Made by a program: the position numbers and the translations under genes | NCBI GenBank assembly: GCA_949317995.1 | Contig: OX439045.1 | Coordinates: 10,834,174-10,898,173, forward strand | DNA from: Acholoe squamosa | Lineage: Eukaryota > Annelida > Polychaeta > Phyllodocida > Polynoidae | DNA length: 64,000 nucleotides | Direction of reading: 5' to 3' | Notes under the pieces: model-generated | The model's database searches: none | What the model saw: only the letters and a program-made list of their open reading frames with translations | What the model was told of the DNA's origin: nothing | Shown: piece by piece, positions 10,936 to 20,438 of the stretch | Layout of the letters: each line of letters begins with the position of its first letter | Position numbering within the stretch: position 1 is the first letter of the stretch

Positions 10936-12245
10936 AATCTGTCCATGTAGGGTCAGGGAAGGATACTTTCAGACACACAATTATGTTCAACCTGTTCTTA
11001 TGAGGTACTCACAATGTAGGATTATGAACATTACTTGAAATCTAGATTTCTTTTTTAATTTAAGCTATTCATAATGCCCATAGGTTGAAGGAATTAACAT
11101 GCCCCCATTATAGTAAAGCTAACTAGCTGCAGTTAAATGACCCCAGCATACTGGGCCATACTACCCATGTGAGTAACATGTTTATCTAATTAATGAGTGG
11201 CAGATAGTCCTTAGGGAAGGGGTGAAGTTTCAACTATCCCTCTGCTGGCACTGAACCTCATAAGGGCAAAGACACAAACACGCAATGCATTTGTAAACTA
11301 GCACTGAGATGGTGAAAAGGGCCATATCATAGATATTATAAGACTAACAGGCTTGCTGACAGGATCATAACAGCAAAAAGCTTTAAGTTTTCTAATCCTA
11401 ATAGCTCTACACACATTCATTCATCCATTCACAGCTTTGTACATTCATAGAAAACATAAAATGTGTTTTGTAGTCAATTTGATTTTTAGTTAAAGAAGGA
11501 CATAAAGTGCATCTCAGGTATGATCATTGTGGTGTTTGATGGTTTGTCACTAATAGACACAGAGGGGGTTCTGTCAATGTTGGGTTCAGATACACATGAT
11601 ATACCTAGGTTGGCCCTGTGAGGTTGTACCCATGTAATATTCACACACATAATTTTATATAGGTCACCTTTGTGAGGTCTCCCCAAATGTCAGTTATAAA
11701 GTTGATCTTACTTAAGTTGTATTCTTGTATACAGAAACCCGGGTTACTATGCTAACTAGGTCATCTCTGCTGTAGTGTGATGTTACCTCTACCTCATTTA
11801 TAGGAGAAACACTCCATCTCAGTGAGACACACATATTTCTGTACATAATTCTACACAAAGCTCTATAGACAATATTTTAGGGATGATGTGCAATGATCTT
11901 TCATCTGACCATGGGAACATCATATAGATAGTATATGGGTTAGTGTCAGGAAAGAAAGTGTACAAATGCCAGAAAACCATGGTTTTGGCCTTTAGCCATA
12001 GAAAAAATATCTATTTATATCAGTTTGGGTGGATGTTGGTTGAATTTTTTTTGCTACAGTCAGTTGAGTGTAGAAATTTACTCTTTGAAGTGTCTGTGAC
12101 AATGGCACTTAGGTCAGAATAAATCTATCAATGATATATTGTCTCTAATACATACCACATATAACCTTGTAAGAGGTTGAAATTGGTATCAAGATTTTAG
12201 CTGTCAGTCTAACGGTCCCTGATTTGTGGTTCAGAATGAATGCTA
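10936..12245. other. no gene seen
   Basis: Ordinary AT-rich intergenic or intronic sequence. The only frames are short and lack splice or promoter context. Isolated TGTGAGGT motifs echo the neighbouring minisatellite. Confidence 0.5.
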
Positions 12246-13020
12246 TCATGTCCAGTTGGCAAGTTTCCCGCCAATATTTATGCAGGTTTCAATGAAAGAG
12301 CGGGAAATACTGTGAAGACAGATGAAGACAATGTCTTCAGTCTTCACCATCTTTGGGTGCAAAAAAAAATCAAGTCTAATCTATAGAGTGTCAAGTTATA
12401 TCAATTATGCCATGTTACTTTTGGCATTCCATGCCAATTCTGGTATGCAAGTTTCCCTCCAAAATACATGTTTCACCAAAATGAGCAGGAAAACTGTTCA
12501 TTAGGGATGAGGACATGAAATGGGTGAAAGTCATTAAGAAGATTTGCCCCAAATATGAGACAGCCTTTGGTCATCTATATAGAGCGTGTTTGTTTTTTTT
12601 GCAGTTTTTGGGTGCACTGCAATAATCAAGTTTTATCTATTATGCAATGTTCTGTTTGGAATTCCAAGCCAATTTCAATGCCTCAGAATACCCAATTGTG
12701 GGGGAAAGAAAGTGGATTGGTTATTTTGAGCATGCTTGCTACCATGTCCAGTAGGCAAGTTTCCCTCCAAAATGCATGTTTTATCAAAAACAGCTGGAAA
12801 ACTGTTGATTAGAGATGAGTACATGAAATGGGTGAAGGTCATTAAGAAAAGTGGCCCCAAATATGATACAGCCTTTGGCCATCCATATAGAGTGGGTTTT
12901 TTTTTTGCAGTTTTTTTGGGTGCACTGCAAAAATCAAGTTTATCTATTTTTCAATGTTTTGCTTGGAATTCCAAGCCAATGCCAATGCCTCAGGATACCC
13001 AATTTTGGTTTGTTCCCCTG
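12246..13020. repeat. ~300-bp tandem repeat, three copies
   Basis: Landmarks GCAAGTTTCCCTCCAAAAT (about 12449 and 12755), ACATGAAATGGGTGAA, GGTGCACTGCAA and TTGGAATTCCAAGCCAAT recur about 308 bp apart. The first copy, from 12252, is shortened to about 190 bp. Copies are clearly diverged. The 60-107 aa frames come from the repeat and differ in frame and ends between copies. Confidence 0.75.
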
Positions 13021-14500
13021 ATCACCAAACATGAATGGAGGGTGGGGAGCTTGTTATAATTATATAGCCTATATTCCATCAATGTCTTTGTGAAGACCCA
13101 TAGCTCTCTTATATATCATTTTAATGTCATACACATTTTAATTGATCAGCCATCTTTATGTGCTTATGAGATAGAGATGTCATTACAACTTTCTTATTGA
13201 GTCTGTTAAGGAATCCTTTAGGTCAAGTCTTTTCAAATGCATCTGTTTAATCTTCCTGCTGATCCTCACAGAATTTCCTGCATTTACAGATAGATCCACC
13301 TGCACCCCACCTTTTTATAGCAATATTCACTCAAGTGTTTAGATTGTGCAAGATAGCCATCTGACACCAGTGTCATGACCTTAGTGGGCCGTGGGGCTCA
13401 CTACTACATTTAAATATCTCAGACATTGTCAAGAAAATGTCCATAACCTTTTGAACAATTTTTTTTTTAGATACTATTTTTTCATAAAAGGAGTGATTCA
13501 GCCTATTAGTCATCATGATGCTGTAATGAAGTTCTGGGCCTGCCAGTCACAGTCCCAGAGCATCATGCTGATGTTCTGGGACAGTATCAACCCCATAGAG
13601 TTGGCATGAGTGTACCCCTGGTGAGTTACTCTCCAGGGCTGCATTCATGACCATAACAATCATGGGGAATGATGCATTAATGCATTAGTGACCTTAAAAG
13701 ATTTGTGATCATCATTGTTAACAAAATATGGGGAAAAATGCCAAAAGTAATCAAACTTACAGATGTAGAGTTAGCAGAGGTATTATTTGTAAAAAAAAAG
13801 AAGTGGAAAGTATTGTGTATCCCCTCTAACATTGGGGTAGGGAGACACCCAAATAGCCCCATTTGTTTATGTGTCCTCCTGGTCACCAAACACACAGCAC
13901 CACAGGATTTGTGATGTAATGTAGGAACATCCTGGATCAGGATGGTCTGAGAGAGGTTATTCCCGGGACTGTGAGGCCATCATAATGTTTAATGTTAAGA
14001 GGGTCAATTCAAGCTTGTCTTTTAGCACTTGTTTGTCTTTTGAGTATGATTTGATTCTTGGTATTATCTCTTGTTTTTGCTGAATTTGCTGAAGTTGTTT
14101 TGTTTCAGATATTCCCTAGGTTGCGAAGTAGCACCAATTATCCCTTCTAGTCTGTACCAAAGCCTCATGTGCCATCTACAGCCATGTCACTTCATATGCT
14201 ATTAGATATACCAGCACTGTGATGCATAGTATGCTGCCTCTTCATGAAGCCTTCTCTGATATCATCAGGCATTTCATGTATGAACCTTAAATAGTGCATC
14301 CCTTGCATAATAAATGTTACCAGCACCAAAAGGGATTGGAATAAACTCATCTCATTAGACAGGGCATAACACAAAATTAATTCAAAATTCTAACTAGCAT
14401 AAATAGTTCCAATGACCTGAGAAATGCACTTTTGGAACATTAAGTTGATTGAAGGTAGAGAGACACTTTTCAATATCTTTATAGTATTACACTCATTCAG
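13021..14500. other. no gene seen
   Basis: No conserved coding frame, RNA gene or clear repeat. Short homopolymer runs only. Confidence 0.45.
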
Positions 14501-14504
14501 GTCT

Positions 14505-14620
14505 GGATTTCTTCCTGGATGAAAGGTATTTCTTCCTGGACAGTGGAAAAAAAACGGAAGAAACCTATTTTGTACGGTTTCTTCCAGGTTTCTTCCAGAA
14601 GAGACTGGAAGAAATGTCAG
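14505..14620. repeat. TTTCTTCC / GGAAGAAA palindromic cluster
   Basis: Several TTTCTTCC motifs and their complements. The best pair is TTTCTTCCAG-aagaga-CTGGAAGAAA (14589-14614), a perfect 10-bp stem. This looks like the end of a small foldback or TIR element, but no partner end was found. Confidence 0.45.
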
Positions 14621-15111
14621 AACACTCTTGGAAAAAAGTATGTAAGCCATGACTTTTGCTAAATTCACCTGCTATGGTGAAGAGACAGACTGATGAGGAT
14701 CTATAAAAGCAAGACCCGACATAAGAATACTAGTTTTCTTGCAACTGTTACTCAGTTGCCTTCAACATTTGGATCAATTTAGTGTCTACAACACCCCTCT
14801 CAAAAGACCACTCCCATAGTGTTGAAGTGTTAGCTCTAGCTTAGATAAGTGTATCAAATATGCTGCATGTTCAGTAGATGATATGACAATGTGCCCCTGT
14901 TGAACCAATTCTTACCCTCAAACCATATCAAGCCAAAGCACCAACAATTTAGATATCAGGTGATGATTTGGTATGCAATGGCTTCTACTTTGTTCAGTGT
15001 AATAAGAAAAACAAGGTGGGGAATAGTTGAAGGAAATGGGTTGATTATCCTAGTCACAGGGGTCGTGAGCTACAGTATAATGTTGTGCAGTGTCCCCCAG
15101 ATGTTAATCTT
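14621..15111. other. no gene seen
   Basis: Nothing supportable beyond anonymous AT-rich sequence. Confidence 0.45.
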
Positions 15112-15360
15112 ATGAGGTACACACAGTTACACAGAGTGTTCTTATGAGGTAAACACACACAATTACATTGTGTCTTTATGAGGTACACACACACACAGTT
15201 ACCGAATGAGTCCTTATGAGGTACTCTGATGTTAGCCTTTATAGGTACACAGACAAAGTTACACAGTGGGTCCTTATGTGGTACTCTGATGTTAGCCTTG
15301 TGAGGTACACAGACACAGTTACACTGTATCTTCCTATGAGTCCTTATGAGGTACACACCA
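15112..15360. repeat. Minisatellite CTTATGAGGTACACACACAG
   Basis: About seven degenerate units built on TTATGAGGTACACACA and CAGTTACACAG. It shares the CCTTATGAGGT core with the array at 10262-10935, in the same orientation. Confidence 0.75.
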
Positions 15361-15396
15361 GGGTAATTGACCTGTATAGAATGAGACTCGATCTAC

Positions 15397-15508
15397 TGTG
15401 TATAACAGAAGGGGAAACTATATAGCTTCGTCTACAGAAATATCATTTGACTCTGTGTTAATCAGAGCGAGTTATTATCTGTTACATTCTGTGCTAGGTT
15501 GTAGTTAA
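15397..15508. repeat. ~112-bp shared module outside the macrosatellite
   Basis: Matches 6684-6792 with about five substitutions and a 3-bp insertion (ATCATTTGACTC against ATTATACTC). Flanks are unrelated on both sides. As in the macrosatellite, the module sits on the right of a minisatellite. Confidence 0.75.
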
Positions 15509-16159
15509 AGGCCCCACTGGACTATATGAACTGCATGCCACACCCCTTTTTAAATGCCCTCTGTGCCAGCTGATGTACGCAGGTCAGCAATGTATCCATT
15601 ATTACTAAGGACATTTCTAATTCATGCTTTTCTAAAATTGCACAACTATGAGTGAACCTAAGGCAAATGATGCTATCTAAAATTTATTTCAGCTTATATT
15701 CAGGTAATAGCAGATGTAAATTCAAATATTTCTACACAGAAAATTGTTTGTATATGTGAATGACAGGCAGACACAGAGTAGTCCCCCCTGATTGGTCATT
15801 CACTAACAGTACCAGTTGTATGGTATACAATATCACAGACATACACAACACCATGTGGATGCCTGAGACTGGGCACAGCCTTTTATACCACGATTCTGGC
15901 ACTTCCTGTGCTGATATGTGCATATCAGCCGTGCATTATAAAGGTATATACCACCCATTGCACGGTGATGAAATCCAATGCGAAAGTAAATAAGTTATAA
16001 CCTGTAGTCCTAGTCCTATGTTTACACTAAGTTTTCGTCTTGATTCCAACCTTGTCATGTTATAATATCAAAATCCCAAGAAGTATTCGATCCATAGATG
16101 AGGAATGCGTGCTAATTTTCTCCATTTTGTTCAATATAAATAAGAATCCAATGATTTTT
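15509..16159. other. no gene seen; possible weak promoter
   Basis: A TATAAAG at 15937-15943 with an inverted CCAAT (ATTGG, 15791-15795) upstream could serve the signal-peptide exon at 16469, but the spacing to the start codon is long and no initiator could be checked. Confidence 0.25.
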
Positions 16160-16272
16160 CTATTGTAAGCGAGTCGCAGTCCGGCCATTCCCACCTGCCT
16201 CCTTGTCCGACGAAAGTGTGTCAGTGGCCCGGATGTAGATATAGGTCATCTTCTCGTCGTACAAGGAAGACG
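16160..16272 (-). CDS. candidate terminal exon on the minus strand, product unknown
   Basis: Read leftward, a pyrimidine-poor but usable acceptor (GAAATTTTCAG) is followed by an open frame with coding-like codon use around YDEKMTYIYIRATDTL, ending at TAG (16160-16162). No domain is recognised. The plus strand is also open here (a Cys/Arg-rich frame containing CQWPGCRYR), so strand is uncertain. It could be chance. Confidence 0.2.
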
Positions 16273-16468
16273 CTGAAAATTTCGGACCGGTTTGAAAAAT
16301 CAATGGATTCTTCTTTATTTTGAATATATTGGACATAATAAGTATGGAGGGATCATCTAGACTATCTAAGGGTGTGTACCTGTTAATTTCTCGATTTGTC
16401 ATGGTTGAATTCGATACGAAAAGTGTGTGTAAACACAGCGTTACCTCTCCTTGCAAGGAACAAAAACA

Positions 16469-16549
16469 ATGGCTTCGCACAGAGCGACCTGGGCCGTATC
16501 GCTTGCACTTACAAAATGTCTTCTCGTGGCCATATTCTGTGGATATCAG
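16469..16549 (+). CDS. candidate first coding exon with signal peptide
   Basis: The ATG at 16469 lies in a strong context (AAAACAATGG). It opens exactly 27 codons that end at a consensus donor, CAG|GTAAGA (16547-16555), in phase 0. The peptide starts MASHRATW, has a hydrophobic core (about residues 9-24, LALTKCLLVAIFC) and ends near GYQ. That is the usual layout of a secreted or membrane protein whose first exon encodes only the signal peptide. No downstream exon could be linked: the next 3 kb is minisatellite. Family unknown. On the minus strand the same DNA forms a 144-aa frame that lacks an ATG and is judged a shadow. Confidence 0.45.
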
Positions 16550-16606
16550 GTAAGAAACTAATACAAACTGGAGGAAAAGGTGGTATAAACGCAATAGATC
16601 ATGGAT

Positions 16607-16683
16607 ATCGGTGCCCTAGGGCTGTACATTCTGTATATACCCAAGCCGCGCAACGGCAAGGGTATATACAGAAGGGCACCGAT
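16607..16683. repeat. 24-bp interrupted inverted repeat (long hairpin)
   Basis: The right arm (16660-16683, GGGTATATACAG then AAGGGCACCGAT) is fully complementary to the left arm except for a ~12-nt insertion after ATCGGTGCCCT. The tip holds a nested GCCG-cgcaa-CGGC stem. It lies just inside the putative intron after the signal-peptide exon. It could be a small foldback element or a transposon end. Confidence 0.6.
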
Positions 16684-16689
16684 TAGCTT

Positions 16690-16993
16690 AATAGAAATCT
16701 GCTAATTTCTCACTCAGGACTAACAGTTGATTTGTCATGTTCACACACCTAAATATATGTGTTAGCATGAGGTGAATGGTAATTTGTCATTCTGGTATAA
16801 TGGCTGTTTAGAAGATAACAGCTTTTTGTTTTGGTGTCTAGATTCAAACCCAACTGCTACTTTTCTGGTCTGCGACCTCTGAACCTGGAGGTGTCAACAC
16901 TTTAGGGTGACATACACCACATGTCTCAGGGCCCTGCATGGTCCCTCAGCCTCCCCTCCTTGACCAATCATATGTCCCCAAAGCACTACCTGG
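16690..16993. other. no gene seen
   Basis: Short anonymous stretch between the hairpin and the minisatellite. Confidence 0.45.
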
Positions 16994-19540
16994 GCATTGC
17001 AAGGTGGAATAAGTGGAATATGGGTGGAATAATTGAACTATGCATGCACTAAGGGTAGAATATGGGTTGAATAAGTGGAATATGGGTGGAGTAAGTGGAA
17101 TATGGATGGAATAAGTTTGGAATAAGTTGGAATGGTGTAGACTATGGGTCCATTAAGTGGAATATGGTTGGAATAAGTGGAATATGGGTGGAATAAGTGA
17201 ACTATGTGTGCACTAACTGTGGAATATGGGTGGAATAAGAGGACTATGGGTGGAGTAAGTGGAATATGGATGGAATAAGTGTGGAATAAGGTGGAATATG
17301 GTGTAGACTATGGGTCCAACAAGTAGAATAAGTGTGGAATATTGGTGGAATAAGTGAACACTCCAGTATGGTTGGAGTATGTGGATTATGGATGAAATAA
17401 GTGTGGAATATGGTGTAGACTATGAGTCCAATAAGTTGAATAAGGGGGATATGGTTGGAATAACTGGAATATGGGTGGAATAATTGAACTATGCATGCAC
17501 TAAGTGTGGAATATGGTTGGAATAAGTCGACTATGGGTGGAGTAAGTGGGATATGGATGGAATAAGTGTGGAATAAGGTGGAATGGTGTAGACTATGGGT
17601 CCAATAAGTGGAATATGGTTGGATAAGTGCAATATGGGTGGAATAAGTGATCTATGTGTGCACTAAGTGTGGAATATGGGTTTATTTCATGTTGATATGC
17701 CCGAGATACTGACAACCCATAGCTCTAGCACTCGATCGACCGTATTGCACACCCCCCGTGCGATAACCCGCGAAAATATCACACGCCGAGGTCACGTGAC
17801 CATTTAGTGACGTCATAGCTCCAAGATGGTGATGTAAACAGTGCGCACGGGGAGTCATTCTGGTAAATTTGATTCTATTTATCTGATTTAGATGAAAATA
17901 ACATGAAATAAATGCAAAGGCACACTCGTTGGAGGAATGATACGGCACCTGATCGGCACGTGCGATAACCCCCCGACATTCCTCCAACTCGTGGACCTTT
18001 GCTTATGGAATGAGTGGACTATGGGTGGAGTGAGTGGAATATGGATAGAATAAGTGTGGAATAAGGTGGAATGATGTAGACTATTGGTCCAATAAGTGGA
18101 ATATTTTTGGAATAAGTGGAATAGGGATTGAATAAGGGAACTATGCGTGCACTAAGTGTGGAAGAAAGGGTGGAATATGTGGAGTATAGGTGAAGTAAGT
18201 GGAATATAGATGGAATAAGTGTGGAATAAGGAGGAATATGGTGAAGACTGGGTCCAATAAGTGAAATAAGTGCGGAATAAGGTGGAATATGGTGGAATAA
18301 GTGGAATATGGATGGAATAAGTGCGGAATAAGGTGGAATATGGTGTAGACTATGGGTCCAACAAGTAGAATAAATGTGGAATATTGGTGGAATAAGTGAA
18401 CATGTGTGGAAAATGGGTGGAATATGGATGAAGTAAGTGTGGAATATGGTGTACACTATGAGTCCAATAAGTTGAATAAGTGGAATATGGGTGGAATAAG
18501 TGAACTATGCATGCACCAAGTGTTGAATATGGGTGGAATAAGTGGACTATGGGTGGAGTAAGTGGAATATGGATGGAATAAGTGTGGAATAAGGTGGAAC
18601 GGTGTAGACTATGGCTCCAAGAAGTGGAATATGGTTGGAATAAGTGGAATATGGGTGGAATAAGTGAACTATGCGTCCACTAAGTGTGGAATAATGGGTG
18701 GAATATGTGGAATATGGATGGAGTAAGTGGAATGTAGATGGTTTAAGGAGGAATATGGTGAAGACTATGGGTCCAATAAGTGAAATATGGGTGGAATAAG
18801 TAGAGTATGGTTGGAGTAAGTGGAATATAGATGGAATAAGTGTGGAATAAGGTGGAATATGGTGTAGACTATGGGTCCACTAAGTGGAATATGGGTGGAA
18901 TAAGTGAACTATGCATTCACTAAGTGTGGAATATGGGTTGAATAAATGGAGTATGGTTGGAGTAAGTGGAATATGGATGGAATAATTATAAAATAAGGTG
19001 GAAAATGGTGTAGAATATGAGTCCAATAAGTTGAATAAGTGGGATATGGGTGGAATAAGTGGACTATGTGTGGAGTAATTGGAATATGGATGGAATAAGT
19101 ATGAAATAAGGTGCAATAAGTGGAATATGGTGTCAACTAATATTGCAATAAGTGTGGAATATGGGTGGAATAAGTATGGATTATGGATGAAATCAGTGTG
19201 GATTATGGGAGGAATAAGTAAATTATAGGTAGAATAAGTGGATTATGGCTGGAATAGGTGTGTAATATGGTTGCAAGAAGAGTGGAATGTGGGTGTAATA
19301 ATTGGAATATGGGTATAATTATTGAAAAAGATTGGAATCAATATGAAAGTGGGAAAGTGTGTAATATAAATGTAATAATTATGTATTTAATTGCATAAAA
19401 TAAATTGGGATTATGGATGTAATAAGTGAAATATAGATTGGAAAAGGTGGAATAATGGTGAGATAAGTCAAATAAGGTTGGAGTATGTGTGGAATATGGG
19501 ATGAATAGTGGAATATGGGTGGAATAAGCTTACAGTGATA
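16994..19540. repeat. GGAATAAGT / GGAATATGG minisatellite with higher-order structure
   Basis: Core units of 11-16 bp (GTGGAATATGG, GTGGAATAAG, GTAGACTATGG) alternate. Longer phrases recur every ~150-190 bp: GTGTAGACTATGGGTCCAA, GTGAACTATGCATGCACTAA, GGAATATGGATGGAATAAG. The array decays toward the right, from about 19130. It is split at 17681-18002 by an unrelated insertion. The Ser/Thr/Pro/Ile/Tyr-rich frames on the minus strand (up to 145 aa) are products of the repeat and not genes. Confidence 0.9.
17681..18002. mobile_element. Foldback/MITE-like insertion inside the minisatellite
   Basis: This 322-bp GC-richer block interrupts the GGAATATGG array. It has a 13-bp inverted repeat, TTTATTTCATGTT (17681-17693) and AACATGAAATAAA (17900-17912). 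A second, ~26-bp imperfect inverted repeat begins GCAAAGG (17914) and ends CCTTTGC (18002), with GTTGGAGGAATG / CATTCCTCCAAC as its perfect inner part. CGTGCGATAACCC occurs twice, and a GGTCACGTGACC palindrome lies in the middle. It has no ORF. Family not recognised and no target duplication clear. Confidence 0.55.
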
Positions 19541-20113
19541 GATTACTGTACAGTGTGAGAGATAACTGACTAGAAAGAGTAGATAACTAGAGACTGGTTT
19601 CTGTAGATAGTGACTGATAACCACAGACAGTGACATAAGCAGCAGTAATATTACAGCAGTTATTACTGTAGGTAGTGACAGATTATGTACAGCACATACT
19701 GATTGAAGACTTTGATTCACCAAAAAAAAGTTCTTTGAGGTATCACAGTGTACCTTCAAGCAACACTCTTTTTGGTAAAATATAACATGCACATCCTCCC
19801 TTCATCACACTTTTAAAGAAGCTTATAGCCTATATAACCCACACTCCTACACAAAGCCTACCACACATGACTCTTTTGCCAAACCAAAAGGGTCACTGTG
19901 ATCTAAACGGCCATCTAAACTCCTAAACCCCTCATGAAAGTGGTCTTGCAGCTTTGCTGCATCCTCTTGACCCCTAGCATCCTCGATTTTTTAATTTGAT
20001 TTCGATGTATTTGGCCTCAGCAATCTAGAGTTTCCACCACCAAGTTAAGGTATAGATTCCATCAGCTATAGTTATGGATGCATGTGTTAATTGCTCGAGG
20101 ACGAGCAAGGTGT
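19541..20113. other. degenerate repeat remnant and retroelement 3' flank
   Basis: 19541-19700 has loose TAGATAACT and CAGTGACTGATAAC repeats. From about 19790 the sequence is likely internal DNA of the LTR element whose 3' LTR starts at 20127: just before the LTR lies GCTCGAGGACGAGCAAGG. No pol motif survives. Confidence 0.35.
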
Positions 20114-20126
20114 AAGGGGGGGAGGG
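20114..20126 (+). other. polypurine tract
   Basis: AAGGGGGGGAGGG directly precedes the TGTAACGGG start of an LTR. Confidence 0.6.
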
Positions 20127-20351
20127 TGTAACGGGAAGCGCTTTCCAAATGCCCCATGGCATTTGGACTCTGTTAGAGGGAATATACATAGGGTACTTTC
20201 CGAAAGTGCCCATGTGGGCTGATACCCCTATAAAGCCCCAAGAGACTAGCCCTTTAGGGGTCAGACTCCTACAAGACACTCCAGGTTAAGGTAAATACTA
20301 CAAGCTACTTCTTCTTGGTTGGTGTTTTTCGAGCTAGGGCAGGTTATTACA
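20127..20351 (+). mobile_element. 3' LTR of a truncated Ty3/Gypsy-like element
   Basis: 225 bp starting TGTAACGGG and ending GTTATTACA (TGTAA/TTACA inverted ends), with TATAAAG at about 20230. It has a perfect 9-bp hairpin, CCAAATGCC-ccat-GGCATTTGG (20146-20167). The upstream internal region is not recognisable, and no second LTR was seen. The macrosatellite array starts only 87 bp downstream. Confidence 0.6.
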
Positions 20352-20438
20352 CATAGACAAAGAGATAAATATTGCTGACTGGTGACTAGTATAGTCTATT
20401 ACTATTGTATCTGTATTTGGTTTGATAATATATTATAT

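Noticed and set aside
16160-16594. 144-aa minus-strand frame as a complete secreted protein
   Set aside because: It has no ATG start. Its N-terminal part is antisense to the better supported signal-peptide exon; only the 16160-16272 part was kept, as a weak exon candidate.
18019-19136. Minus-strand frames rich in Ile/Pro/Tyr/His/Ser (up to 145 aa)
   Set aside because: Direct products of the GGAATAAGT minisatellite.
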